A stretch of 64,000 nucleotides of DNA from positions 25,577,903 to 25,641,902 of the forward strand of contig NC_092238.1 of the NCBI RefSeq assembly GCF_036320965.1, written 5' to 3'. Shown here in pieces: positions 39,798-53,720 of this stretch. The DNA is from Panulirus ornatus (Eukaryota > Arthropoda > Malacostraca > Decapoda > Palinuridae). The position numbers and the translations under genes were made by a program. Under the pieces are notes generated by a model. It saw nothing but the letters and a program-made list of their open reading frames with translations. It was not told where the DNA came from and made no database searches. Positions within the stretch are counted from its first letter, which is position 1, and each line of letters begins with the position of its first letter.

Positions 39798-40879
39798 TGG
39801 GACTTATCATGGTGTAAAACCTTTTAATATATAACTAATGCAACTTTTCGACAAAAATAAGAACCCTTATTTTTGTATTGTCTTCATCGTCAATACATTT
39901 CCTTTCATGTTGGAGTACAGAGCAGACGCACCGAGGGAGTATAATGAGGAGGAAAAAGTTCTTCAAAGTCCATTGACCCAAACTACAAATTACCATTTTG
40001 TATCTCAACTTTGTTCAACTGAACCTAAACTTCATCACTAACTTTAACTCCCACAATAATGTTTCTAATTTTTCTTCAGTCAGCTGCCACGGGTCTCACG
40101 ACTCTATCCTAACTAGTCAGAGCCAGTAGCAAGTATCTCATAACTTCGACGTCGAGAAAACAAGAGGAAAGACATGTCTAAATACCGACCAGGTCTTCCC
40201 ATAGGTTCTCAGCATCAGTAATTCATTTGCAAAACCATAAAACCTTTTTTTCCTGTTCTTTATACGAACTGATTAACATAATCAACACACATGAATTTTT
40301 GTTTGTATTGATGTTTTTCTTATCTTTCTTCTTTCACTCTTTTGTATCACTTCCTTTATACTACCAGCCTTGTCCTATCATATATTTACCTTACCCATCT
40401 TATCATTCTTGGGTTCCTCTTCTTCGCCGTGTCAGTATCATCTTACGTATGCTAAGACCTTTCTAGGTTCCACTCAATGACACATGACTCTATCACACTG
40501 TTGACACCATCCTTTCACCAACACATACATGAATCACAGCTTCTCCACCACCCTGCCACCTTCTCCACCACCCTGCCACCTTCTCCAGCATTCCCCACCA
40601 GCACACTACCTCAGCCTATCCTTCTGCCGAAGACTTTTCTGCCACATGAGATCCTCATTCCACCGTTCTTTACCTTACTCTTACTTTCAAATAAGTGGAA
40701 AATAAAACCCTAAGTGAAAGCTAACTACCATTCTCTATTATAACATCTTATCATACACACTTATTTAGATATGGAATTAGAGGGAATTAAGTAACCTTCA
40801 TCACATCATAGAGTTCGGTTATTACAAGATATTAGTTATATTCCTTCAACCATCCCACGGTAGGTTGTTCTCCACAACT
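39793..40879. other. AT-rich non-coding stretch
   Basis: Contains a 20-bp direct repeat TTCTCCACCACCCTGCCACC twice in tandem at 40541-40580. No gene recognised. Confidence 0.45.
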
Positions 40880-41372
40880 AATGACATAATCGTTTGCCTC
40901 AAATGATAATGGAACCCCCCCTCCCCCCCTTATGTAAACCACTGGAATGTAACGCAGTCCCTCTACATAACTCAACTGTATTGAAACCTCTTTATAAAAA
41001 ACAACCGAACTATAATGGAAACTTCCTTATATAATAAGCATCAGTTTTGTAATGAAACTTCCTTATACAAACAACTGTGATGGACTGAAGCTTTCTTCTT
41101 CTAACACTGAACTGCAATGGGAATTCTTAACATACACAAATGGGCTGTAATGGACATCCCATTATGTAAACAGTTGCAGTGCAAGGAAACCTCGTAATTC
41201 AAGCAGCTGCCACGTAACAGAACCCATTTATACAACCAGCAGTACTGTACTGCCTCAGTGTGATAGCAATAACTGTGATCTAATGGAAACTCTCCTCATA
41301 TAAACAGCTACGTCGGAGTTCAACCTCCTTTACATATACATCTGAAATGCAACGCCCCTTCCATAACACTAG
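40880..41372. repeat. very degenerate satellite of about 41 bp, about 11 copies
   Basis: Recurring order of AACTGTAATGGAAAC, CTCCTTATA and TAAACAACTG-like blocks. Individual units are strongly diverged, so this is an old array. Confidence 0.65.
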
Positions 41373-42488
41373 TGTTCCTTGCCCTGGAGGACGGCAGTCA
41401 CAGCTAACTAAAGATAACACACGAATTTTCCAAGTAAGGTCTCGTAATTCTCTCACGAGCCTCCACGTTATCTGTTAACATATATTTCCACGTCGTATTA
41501 AGTACGTGTGAGGCTGGGAAAATTTTTTTTTTTTATAGTATGATCTTAGGACAGAGAGAGGGAAGTGTGGCTCGGGTAGGCAAGTTCTATACTGTATATT
41601 TAGGGAAAATAGTAACCCAGAGGAAAAAATAATGTGAGGTTTACAAGGAAGTATATCTGATAAACTATGTTGACGACATATCTGAAAAAAAAGGATGTTA
41701 CAAAGAAGATCAAGAACGGTTAAGGAACGGAGGGAAGACTGAAATGAACGGAGCGAAGACTGATATGAAATATGCAATTCGGCAAATAGTGGAGAAGGCG
41801 GCTTCGGAGTTTGATGTTATTAGACTAAATACATTTTTCACCGACTTCCTAAACTCCTTTGATTCGGTAACAAAGCGCAAATATTGAAGCATAATTTGAC
41901 GTGAATGGCCGGTTATTAAGAACGATTAAACACATGTAATCACTGTGTTAGAGAGAGGGGGGAGGGGGGAACGCAAAGGGGGGAGACCAAACTGGAGATG
42001 GAGTGAGGGGATAAAAAAAAAAAAGATTCTGAGTGCTTCTGACCTGAACATTCAGGAGGGTAAAAGGCATGCACGGGATATAGTGGACTGCAACCGAGTG
42101 GTATATAGGGGGCGTCGTACTGTCAATGGATTGAACCAAGGCATATGAAGCAGCCGGGGGAAAACATGGAAAGGTCTTTGGCGCCTCGTTGTATGGAGGG
42201 GACTGTGCTTTCGTTGCATTACACAAGATAGCTAAGAATGGAAGTAAACAAATGAGGCCTTTTCTTCGTGTGTGCTTGCACATCACCAAGCACTAAGCAC
42301 CAACTGCTGTAATAACCTTACGCTTCACCACTCATACAAAGATCAACCATGGGGTACAGTGATACAGTGATATGTGAGAACTGTAAGATCACATCTGCCG
42401 CTACAGATGACACTCTCATCCTGTGTTGTCCACAGATACAAGTGCAAAACATTCATTACGAAACAGTCACGTTTTCTGTGGCTCTGGA
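41373..42488. other. non-coding stretch
   Basis: Contains a purine-rich patch at 41950-42025 (GAGAGAGGGGGGAGGGGGGA and an A12 run). No gene recognised. Confidence 0.4.
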
Positions 42489-42740
42489 ATATACCTCATG
42501 ACACAGTGATATTCTCTATAACAATGCAGCATCCTCCATGGCACTGTTATATCCTCCATGGCACTGTTATGTCCTCCATGGCACTGCCATATCCTCCGAG
42601 GCACTGTCATAACCACCATGGGATACTGATACCTTCCCTGGCACCATAATATCCAGTATTATACAATAATATCCACATGGCACTGTACCACAGCACGGCA
42701 ATATCCACCATAGCACTGTCATACCCCCTCCTAGGAGGCA
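42489..42740. repeat. degenerate 20-bp tandem repeat
   Basis: Units of CCTCCATGGCACTGTTATAT, clear for four copies at 42528-42612 and increasingly decayed on both sides. Confidence 0.8.
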
Positions 42741-42870
42741 GTAAGGTCCACCATGACATAGAGCAAGTATCCTGTGCCAACTTGTGTGCAGTATCGGCTT
42801 TAAATGTTGGCAAGGGAGACGTCACTAATTATAATGTCTACATGGGCGAGGTGAGCTAGTTGGCAGGCAC

Positions 42871-42872
<2 letters not shown>

Positions 42873-42921
<49 letters not shown>
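42873..42921. repeat. (GT)n microsatellite
   Basis: Pure 49-bp run. Confidence 0.95.
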
Positions 42922-42922
<1 letters not shown>

Positions 42923-44372
42923 AAAACAGCTGACGTATCTAACGTGATGGAATCCTAAAGCTTTTCCATTAATTTAGATATTAATATATATGACTGAGGC
43001 AATTACTACTAACAGAGCTGGTTATATACAACATATGATTCAGGAAATGACTACTAAGAAAGCTGGTTAAGTCCAGATTATCTTGAAATCGCTGACAACA
43101 CGTAAAGTGATAAAATACAGAGGTTGATACAGAAGCAATCGAAAACTGTATACATCGAAAGTCTTCCTCGCCCTAATTATATTCAAATCAGACGTAACGA
43201 GCTTCTATTGGGTTAAACCCTCACGTGTTGTCAGGAAATCTCTTAGCCTAGATGAAGAGAGACAGTTATCCTCTGCTCTCCTATCTTATCTACATTACAG
43301 ATAAGATCATGACCTCGGAACACTATCACTGTCCTCCAGCAAGTAACCTCGTCATAGACCAACAGGTCTCCTATCAGTGGTCCTTCCCTAGTGCCCTTGT
43401 GCAGTGAGGCAACAAATGTTATTATTCTCTCTTGATATTTTGACCAAGTGTTCGACTTCGTGTATCCCGATCAAGTGTGAGGAAGGGAGGTGCGTGTAGC
43501 AATCTCACCCAACATACAGTTACACGAAGGTGAAATTCGATATGAAGCTTTTCACATTCATCAACTCATTTATCATTACTTTCTTTAACAGAGCCGTGAT
43601 ATCTGACCAACACAGCCGTGATATCTGACCAACACAGCCGTGCTATCTGCAAACAAAACCAGGCTCATCTCCCTTCCTCCTCATCTCAAGCATACTTTAG
43701 ACCTGCACCTCGCTTTGAGATCCTTACACTTACCTCCCTCACCACACCGTCAAATACCACCTCTGGTAGGTGACTACACTAGCTGAGCATCACAGGGAGC
43801 TGCTTTCTATTACTAATACAAAACATTGAAAAAAATCACGTGATTATTTCTCCTGTACACCACAGAAAAGGGAAAGAAAAAATGAAAATGGCCGTATTCA
43901 CCTGAGCTGAAATCTTCACACATAACCAGTTGTCACACCTCCGTAGCTGGGACATGGTTACCCCTGCATCCCAGGCCTGGGTATCAGGGACACTAAGCTA
44001 ATTGAAAACTTCTGAGCACACCAATCTTATTTTCCATTGTTACCTTAATAACCATCTTTTAAATTACTTCATGTTGGTTTAAATTCCAACATTTCCTTGT
44101 CTTCTCTAACATATACTGCAGGAAGTATATTTTCACCCCCGTAATTCCGACTGAGTCACAGCAGAGTAAATTTGTCTTGGCCACAACTGAAATCTTTTAA
44201 AAAGAAGTCTGGGTTTCGCTGTGGATGGTGAACACGACGGAGCCGAGGCGCGGGAAGCCCTAATGGCTTCGTATGGACACCGACGCAGGAAGATGACGAG
44301 GATGGCGTCGGATATTGTTTTAATTTCCGGAGGAAGTTCCAAAGGATGTAGGGGAACCCTCGCTGGCCACCT
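42922..44372. other. non-coding stretch with a small tandem repeat
   Basis: A 22-bp unit (AGCCGTGATATCTGACCAAC plus AC) occurs about 2.6 times at 43592-43650. Otherwise unique, no gene recognised. Confidence 0.5.
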
Positions 44373-44396
44373 TGTGTGTGTGGTGTGTGTGTGTGT

Positions 44397-44468
<72 letters not shown>
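44373..44468. repeat. (GT)n microsatellite
   Basis: 96 bp with two GTGG interruptions in the first third. Confidence 0.95.
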
Positions 44469-44471
<3 letters not shown>

Positions 44472-44693
44472 AACACCGAGAGGAAGCCATGATGCATGTG
44501 TTGCAGTGAAAGGGTCGGTCACATCCATCTGGGTTACATTTCGGAATGGTAAGAAATGTATGAATCTCTGCATATGAAAAAAAAACTGAAGACAAAGGCG
44601 AGACACGACGAATTTGTCACCAAAATTGAGGACAGCCAATTTTTTTCCACAGCCGGTCCTCTGCACTGGTGAAAATGGCAAGATGAATGTTCT

Positions 44694-45540
44694 TGTATGC
44701 CCTCCTCTCCTCCTCCTCCTCCTCCTTCTCTCTGTCTGTCTACCTCTATCTCTCCATCATGCTTCTTTTCCTCCTGGATGCTTCTCTACCTCCTCTATGT
44801 TCTTGATCTTGTAATGATCCCTCTCCCAATCTCACCCAGCGTCTCACTCTTACCCATGATCATCTTTAATGAGGCTTCAGCAATCTCTCCCTCATGGAAA
44901 TCGTCAAGACGTACCCACAGAGAAGCCATTAGTTCCAGGAATTAAACCTGAAATTAATAACCAAGAATACGCACTTGAGCCTTTCTCCCCAAGTAGCACA
45001 GTGGAGCTACCAGTTCCAGGACACGCCCCGATGGCCTTTAACTCCAAGATCGACTTAGAGTTACCACAGACCACAAGGACACTCACGACAGACACTAGAC
45101 GAAGGGCCTAATCAGAGACCATCATATCTAAGACTCATCCACGAGCCTCCTTCTTAAAGGACCACTGTGGACCTGACATCCCGAGGACCAGCCCCAAAGC
45201 CAGAGGTCTTAGATCAACCCATCCTCCAGCCATCATTCTTCGGAGGTCTTCGGACCCCAGTCCCCAGGACCCACCTAAGAGGCAGAGGTCTCAGGACCAC
45301 ACATCCTAAAGCCACCACTCCCAGGACACTTCCTGATCCCCCTGCCGTCAGGATATACGAAGAGTCATCCATCCCAGGCCTGGGACATCTTCTGGAGCCA
45401 CCAACCACAGAAGTATCCCCACAGCCAACAGCTGGCACCCTGACCAACCCACAATTACAAACCCCAGAGAAAATAATCCCGACCCCAACTGTCTCAGACC
45501 CAAGTGCTGGACAATGCTTGCACTGTCAGCTGACAGTCAT
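44694..45540. other. proline- and threonine-rich open region, unidentified
   Basis: Plus-strand frames at 44869-45111 and 45167-45631 are relatively long and rich in Pro, Thr and Ser (for example LPVPGHAPMAF and PTTEVSPQPTAGTLTN). The DNA is CA-rich with loosely repeated CCAGGACAC and CCCAGAGG blocks, suggesting an old minisatellite rather than a gene. No family recognised. Confidence 0.25.
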
Positions 45541-45655
45541 GGTGATGTGTATCATGCTGACGGCCGGGGAGGAGAACAGTCAGGGTGATGTGTATCATGC
45601 TGACGGCCAGGGAGGAGGACGGTCAGGGTGATGTGTGTCATGCTGACGGCCAGGA
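45541..45655. repeat. 43-bp minisatellite, about 2.7 copies
   Basis: GGTGATGTGTATCATGCTGA units begin at 45541, 45584 and 45627. Confidence 0.9.
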
Positions 45656-45799
45656 AGACCTCCCACGTTCACCAGGTTCTTCTCCCTGGCCTGTCACAGT
45701 AACCCAGGAAGAAAGAGAAGTAATGTGTTGTCTGTCTATATATCTATCCATCATCCCAATTCCTGTTCAGTGGAGTGGATCGTGTCCACTCTCCCTTTC

Positions 45800-46010
45800 C
45801 AGTCACAATACGTCTCCCATATCCCCACACGCCTCTGCCCCTCCTCCATGTCCCAACACGCACCCTTCCCTATCCCCATGTCCCAGTATACCCCTGTCTT
45901 CCCCCCTGTGTCTCACATTGTCCCTGCCCCTCCTCCCATGTATCAAAAACGCTCCTGTCTCTCCTCCTACGTGCCACTACATCCCCGCTCCTCGTCCCAT
46001 ATCCACAGGA
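45800..46010. repeat. degenerate C-rich tandem repeat, about 30 bp period
   Basis: Recurring CCATGTCCC/CACACGCC/CCTGTC blocks. The long frames across it reflect this repetition. Confidence 0.55.
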
Positions 46011-46354
46011 AGATGTCCTCACAACATCGACACTGTAGGATCCGAGGTGTCCTGTCACCATTCTGAGGTAAGGGCCGGCGACACGGAAATAAGTGCTGTC
46101 AGGGAGCGGGTGATGAATTGTTGCTTCGAGGGAGCAGACACCTGAAACACTCCACAAAATCCCAACAAAAATACCATTGTGTGATATTCAGAGGTTAGGG
46201 AATGACAACTCTCACGGTGAAACTCCCTCATTTTGTGTATCCTAACCTACTTCATTTTCCCTCAGTCTCTCGTGTTCTATTGGGAACACTCATGCCTTAC
46301 ACTGTGTTGGGAAAACTCACATTTCATGACCTGGTAACCACGTCCATATCCTGC

Positions 46355-46470
46355 TGGATCGACCCATGTCCTGGTGGGTACACCTATGTCCTATTGGCTA
46401 CACCCATTTCCTGGGGGCTGAAACCATGTCCTGTTGGGTACACCCATATCCCACTGGATATACCAAAGTC
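46355..46470. repeat. degenerate tandem repeat of about 21-24 bp
   Basis: CCATGTCCTGTTGGGTACAC-like unit about five times, diverged. Confidence 0.7.
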
Positions 46471-47096
46471 TATGTCAATATGACAGAACCGTTCGATAAG
46501 CAGCCAGAGATCAAATCACACACATTCGTTGGTGATGATAACGAACACAATAAATTCAAATTCCTTCTACAAAAACCTATGCAAACAATGCCATCACTCA
46601 TATTTATCTTCATAAATAAAGTTGTTGCTGCTCTCTCCCTCGCTCGGTCTCTTCTGACCTCAAGGACTGGTTTCAGGTCGTTCTTGAGTACCCCGGGTTC
46701 GCAGTCCAGATGGCCGGCCAGGCACTGGTCTCCTGAGCAGATGGAATTACCAGTCCTTAATTTACGGCAGCTCTTAAAAGGGGTCGTCATCCTCAGCGGC
46801 TTATGCATGTTTAACACGTGCAACTGCTCGACTGAATAATCATATACACATTATACTGGTCCAGGACACATTTTTTTTAAGAGTTCCTGCAGTGTCAGTA
46901 CTGTTCTCCAGTCAGGGGCATGGTGATGCTAGACTCCTTACGAATGAGGAGAGTCTTGAGTAACATCTGTACTCCTTTACGTCCACTGACGGCGGTATAG
47001 CCCTGCCGATGAGTCCGTATGACTATTATCCTCCATGATAAGCAACGACCATGGACTGCCATCCTGCAAGACAGGCAATGATTGTCAAAAAAAATT
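46471..47096. other. non-coding stretch, nothing recognised
   Basis: A 117-codon minus-strand frame (46470-46823) overlaps plus-strand frames and matches no family. Confidence 0.4.
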
Positions 47097-47195
47097 GTCA
47101 GTGTGTTCCCGCACGTTATCAACAGAAAGGTCAGCGTGTTCCCGCACGTTATCAACAGAAAGGTCAGTGTGTTCCCGCACGTTATCAACAGAAAC
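47097..47195. repeat. 33-bp minisatellite, 3 copies
   Basis: GTCAGTGTGTTCCCGCACGT plus TATCAACAGAAAG at 47097, 47130 and 47163, nearly perfect. Confidence 0.95.
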
Positions 47196-47516
47196 TTGAT
47201 AACATCTAACGAGCATATCGTTTATGGATCATCACGAAAGAATATAACAGATGTGTCGTTGTTGATAAACGAGCTTTTGTCAGAATTGAATGAACAACTG
47301 CTGCTTGTAAGATCCAATTTCCAATTAGAGTATAATATGTAGAACAGATTTTGCGCTCCATTTCATTTAAGAGAAACAAGAATTCTTGAATGTAATATAT
47401 TCAACAGTGACAGCCAACAGAGGCTGTCCGTTGTATCTGAGGAAAGAAGAAATAGGATTACGAAGAGCTTAGAGAAGGAGAGGATCTGGGAGTTGTGCAC
47501 GTGGCTCGTGTATCTA

Positions 47517-47583
47517 GAGAGGATGCCGAGGTGAGGCAGAAATGTCAGGGAGAGGATGCCGAGGTGAGGCAGAAATGTCAGGG
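47517..47583. repeat. 33-bp direct duplication
   Basis: GAGAGGATGCCGAGGTGAGG plus CAGAAATGTCAGG, two identical copies. Confidence 0.95.
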
Positions 47584-47639
47584 AGAGTGTTAGACGCTGG
47601 ACAGAACTCTTATGTTCCTCCGTCGTCCAGGCCGGACCC

Positions 47640-47900
47640 CCAGCTCCAAGCTTTCACGCACTCGGCCTGTCCCCAACCCTACGATTTCCATGCCCATGGC
47701 CCAGCCCCGGCCCCACACTTCCATGCACTTACCTGGATCCCAACCAGCACTTCCTATGCACCCAGCTGAACTCCAGCCCCACGCTGCCATGCACCTGGCT
47801 TGACCCCGGCCCCGACACTTTCATGCACCCGGCTGGACCACTGGGCTGGGCCCTTGCTCCACAGTTCATGCACTCAGCCGGACCGCAGCCTTACGCCTCG
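47640..47900. repeat. degenerate GC-rich tandem repeat of about 40 bp
   Basis: Recurring blocks of CCCAGCCCCACACTTCCATGC and CACCCGGCTGGACC type, about six diverged units. Confidence 0.65.
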
Positions 47901-47904
47901 GGGG

Positions 47905-48153
47905 AAAAAAAGAAAAGTGAGAATTCCTGGCTCAGGCAAGGTGCGGCTGGCCCAGAAGCCTCTAGCCAAGATCCAGGAACAGTTGAGACTACAGCTGGAG
48001 GAGAGACAGCTTCAGCCAACTTTTTTAAAGGCAGATATCGTGGCAAGAGAGAGAGAGGAGAGAGCTTGCCTCGGAGAGAACAAAGATATGGCCCAAGTTT
48101 TGTACTTACGATGTTACTTAACTATTAATATCTACGAGGATGATGGGATTTAA
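47905..48153 (+). CDS. basic, glutamine-rich open segment, possible exon (doubtful)
   Basis: C-terminal two thirds of a 117-codon frame (47800-48153). After the GC-rich tandem repeat the frame reads KKRKVRIPGSGKVRLAQKP, then a Gln/Glu/Leu/Arg segment (KIQEQLRLQLEERQLQ) with helix or coiled-coil character, then AREREERACLGENKD. Composition is protein-like and unlike a microsatellite translation. I do not recognise the family. No consensus splice donor follows, and the upstream part of the frame is translated repeat. A decayed gene fragment or chance frame is possible. Confidence 0.2.
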   Translation, partial: KKRKVRIPGSGKVRLAQKPLAKIQEQLRLQLEERQLQPTFLKADIVAREREERACLGENKDMAQVLYLRCYLTINIYEDDGI

Positions 48154-49089
48154 CCCTTGGCTGGGTCTCGTCCACGTCCGCGACGTAGCAAATTGACAAC
48201 ATCCAAACCACACATCACTCACTGAACTGGGTTTGTGAAGATGTTCTGGGATTACATTAAACCATCAAAACAGATAAAAAAAAAAAAAAAAAGCCGATCT
48301 TCCTCACACACATTCTACACCAATGTCGGTTTCACCCACTGTACAAATCGCAGTCCTACAAACCACTGTAAATGAAATATTGATAACCAACTACGACTCG
48401 AAATATAGTCCCCCCTAAACCTCATCTTACTCACTCTCCTCACAGTCTTTGACTTGCCACTGGCATCCTGTTCGTTCCAGTTCATTATGGAGATCTACCG
48501 ACGTGTTCTCTGACCATCCCCAAAGGTAATTAAACTTTTTTTTTCCGTCTGGCAGCCGACAATTAGTTCCCACGTACAACACGTTCAAAAGTTGTAAAGT
48601 GAATAGATAATTCCTAAGACCCGAAACTTGTGAAGAATTATCCCAGAAGAAATGTTTTACGTCGCCCATACACTCGTGTTATAACAGAGGGGCTTAAGAT
48701 ACCTTTCTTTTTCTAAAATTACAACGTCAGCATCCTGTTTGTTTGTCAGAGGTAAAACCATCCGTTCCAGGGAACAAACTGGAGGGCAGTAACTAATGAT
48801 GAACAGATGAATTAAAAGACCAGGAAAGGTAACACAAGGGAGGTGGAAAGCAGTCGGGCTCTCACCCGAATATACGCTTGTCTCTTCCTCATGCATGTGG
48901 TCTTAGTGATCACACGTGACGTAATCATTCAAATCACTACAACATGTAATTATTTGTAACAACCAACACACTCTGATTGCTTTACCATTACGATCAACAC
49001 GACTTCAGTCTCCGCTACATCAACCGATCATTCTCCAGCTTTATCTGAACGACCGTTATCTGCATTCATATACTATGGTCATACACTGC
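48154..49089. other. non-coding stretch, nothing recognised
   Basis: Contains an A17 run at about 48276. No gene recognised. Confidence 0.4.
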
Positions 49090-49099
49090 ATATATATAC

Positions 49100-49178
<79 letters not shown>
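49090..49178. repeat. (TA)n microsatellite
   Basis: 89 bp with two CA interruptions in the first 30 bp. Confidence 0.95.
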
Positions 49179-49181
<3 letters not shown>

Positions 49182-51019
49182 AAAAGGTATCACACGTACG
49201 ATGTAGAAGTAAAGTGCCGTCTTTCCAACGCTTCAGCTATGCAGTCCAAAACCCGACTCCACAGTGGCGAGCTAAGCACCGCGGCCTCTCCTAACCCTGA
49301 TCTAAAAGCCATTTCATAGTGGGACGGGAATAAGACCGACTACATTCACTGCTATAAAAATGCAAATGCTGAGGATTTTCCAGCTTCCACTCGCCTTTAA
49401 CAACATCCCTTCTGCAGCCTGGCCTCAGTATCAACATCAGCGATCCGCTATAACCTTAAATTTCTCCTGGAGCCGCCGTATATCTCTCTCTTAGCTCAAA
49501 AATGCCACGGGGGGAAAAAGCTTCGTTTCTCAGTTGTTGTTAGTTCATGTTTCTGTTTCCTGGCGCGCGCTCTGCAGGAGAACACAATGCCGCCGGGGTG
49601 TGCCGCTCGGGGCTTGAGCTCTTTTCACCCTCACGACCCAACCTAGTTTTAAACATTATCACTTACGGAACACTGCTCACCTCACGTACTCTGCGATGCT
49701 ACTGAATATTCGCGCACTCAATACAGTAACTCAGTCCTATGTTTTTCACTGACCCAAGTCTTCTTGCCTTGCAAAATTTCCAGTGTTGATTGATGGACTT
49801 CTTTTCACCAGATACTTGAAGCAAAGTTGGTGCGCTCTGCTGTGGGTCAGCCGGTACACAGAGACCCATTGTACTATTCGACTCTGTCATACTCAGGTTC
49901 GAATCCCTGTGACGCCTTATGGACTCTCAGAAACGGTAGCTGGCGACATTTAGTCAACTAAACGTACTCACAGTGAAGCATAGTTGTACGTCATATTTTT
50001 TTCTTTTTCGTCTGTTTGACGATATTCCTGTGGCAGAGTCTACACCAACACAGAGAACACATAGGAGGAGTCAACTGTGAGATAACTGAGTGTAGCTAGG
50101 GCTTGGCAACTGACCTGTGACTATCCCAATCCGAGCTGTTAGCCACGCAAATCTGAACCGACCGCAGAATACTTGATGTCATGAATCAGACACAGTGTTC
50201 GAACCAACCACGGTTCACAAACCAAACATGACGTTATGAATCAGACACAGTGTTCGAACCGACCCTATCTCACGAACCAAACGTGACTAATACGAATCAC
50301 ACAGTTCAGTGAACCAGTTCGAGCTCATGAACCAACAGTGAGACATGAACTCGGTCATGGGGAGTTAACCAGCCGCTCCACATGACATATCAGCTGCTGT
50401 ACCACGTGACCCACATGACATACCAGCTGCTGTACCACGTGACCCAGGATGGCATCTGAGGAGGGAAGGAAGCTGACGACACCAGGAGGTGAGGTTACGT
50501 ATCGAGGAAGGAGATGAAGAGCTTCATCGTCGTCTCAGCTGACGCTGCTCAGTAAGACCTGCCAACGCTGAGACTGACTGGATCTTAACCACGAGTTGTT
50601 TTGGCATATCAAGTTACTGATCATTCGATGTCGTCTGTTTATTTTCATTTTATTCCCTGGACAGGAATCTTACGACATAACCCTTGGGTTCATGATGGGG
50701 TGACTTTTGACCAAAGGGTCAAAGGTCAGGCTATCATGTGCAAGGGTCATGTCGTCCTGTTGAAGGAGGCAATGGTCATAAATCAAGAAATATGAACTGG
50801 ACTCACAGAACATGTTTCGACGTTGCTCTGATGTTTACGTCGATCCAGACATTACCTTTCTCCCACGGTTGACAGTGTACTAAATCTGAATACAATTATC
50901 ATTATTACCTTATCCAGGTAACAAGAATCTTTATCACTCATGATAACTTCATAACAACAAAGAAATACAATGTGACAGAAAGAAATCGTACAACGAACGA
51001 CCTTGTTCATCCTGGAAAT

Positions 51020-51021
<2 letters not shown>
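49179..51021. other. non-coding stretch with two local tandem repeats
   Basis: At 50186-50340 a unit of about 54-58 bp (ATGAATCAGACACAGTGTTC, then GAACC) occurs about three times. At 50382-50450 a 33-bp unit (CACATGACATACCAGCTGCT plus GTACCACGTGACC) occurs twice. No gene recognised. Confidence 0.6.

Positions 51022-51110
<89 letters not shown>
51022..51110. repeat. (CT)n microsatellite
   Basis: Pure 89-bp run. Confidence 0.95.
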
Positions 51111-52998
<1,888 letters not shown>

Positions 52999-53006
52999 TT
53001 GAGGGG

Positions 53007-53028
53007 ACACACACACACACACACACAA

Positions 53029-53089
<61 letters not shown>
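53007..53089. repeat. (CA)n microsatellite
   Basis: 83-bp run with one AAATA interruption, 10 bp after the GA run. Confidence 0.95.
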
Positions 53090-53091
<2 letters not shown>

Positions 53092-53276
53092 GTGTTCTCA
53101 TGCTGTAGATGAGAGATGGTCTTCGTGTCAGATAATTAAAAATGATCTTACTGATAATTTGTGAGAAATTGTGTTTAACAGCATCAAGGGAAGGGTTTAT
53201 CAGTTCACAACGAAGATCTTCCACTCTTAAATGATGAAATATTTGATTACATAAGTGTGCCTAATTTGTAGACATT

Positions 53277-53630
53277 ATGAACTACAAATATATAACATAC
53301 CACACAACAGAGTCTAATGGAAAAAGTACAGAAAACGGCCTGCAAGACCATCTCAGCCCCTCTCACATCACCTTTCAAGAAGCGCTTAACAACGGACCTC
53401 CAAGACTCTCCAACCATCACCTGGACCTCATCCAACAGTTAGAGAAGTTACGGCGTCATTCACGCCACCGCTGTCTGATGCTACTTGAGATCCCTCGTCC
53501 CCAAAGTGCAGGTTGGCACATGGGACGCACCGAACCCGAATTCAAAGAGACGGCTAGCTACAAGAACAGCACCATCCCAACCGTCGTGAACATCACCAAT
53601 GAACAAAAGTCTCATACGCTACCCCGCTAA
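53277..53630 (+). CDS. unidentified 117-codon ORF (doubtful)
   Basis: Frame free of simple repeat, with a helix-like segment (HHLDLIQQLEKLRRHSRHRC) in the middle. It ends inside a reverse-orientation copy of the interspersed repeat at 53612-53650. No known domain, no clear splice signals. Ending in a repeat argues against an intact gene. Confidence 0.15.
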   Translation: MNYKYITYHTTESNGKSTENGLQDHLSPSHITFQEALNNGPPRLSNHHLDLIQQLEKLRRHSRHRCLMLLEIPRPQSAGWHMGRTEPEFKETASYKNSTIPTVVNITNEQKSHTLPR

Positions 53631-53646
53631 CGCGGAGAACGGCGAT

Positions 53647-53649
<3 letters not shown>
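53612..53649 (-). repeat. fragment of TTTCCCGCGTTAGCGAGG-family element, reverse orientation
   Basis: The complement reads CGCCGTTCTCCGCGTTAGCG followed by GGGTAGCG. It is bounded by a (TG)n microsatellite. Confidence 0.65.

Positions 53650-53718
<69 letters not shown>
53650..53718. repeat. (TG)n microsatellite
   Basis: Pure 69-bp run. Confidence 0.95.

Positions 53719-53720
<2 letters not shown>

Noticed and set aside
45167..45631. 154-codon Pro/Thr-rich protein gene
   Set aside because: The frame ends within the 43-bp minisatellite, upstream DNA is CA-rich and loosely repetitive, and no family is recognised; kept only as an unidentified open region.
49840..49912. tRNA gene suggested by GGTTCGAATCCCTG
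   Set aside because: The T-stem pairs poorly (only two G-C pairs next to the loop), no matching seven-base acceptor 5' strand (GGCGTCA expected) is present, and no A-box at the right distance.
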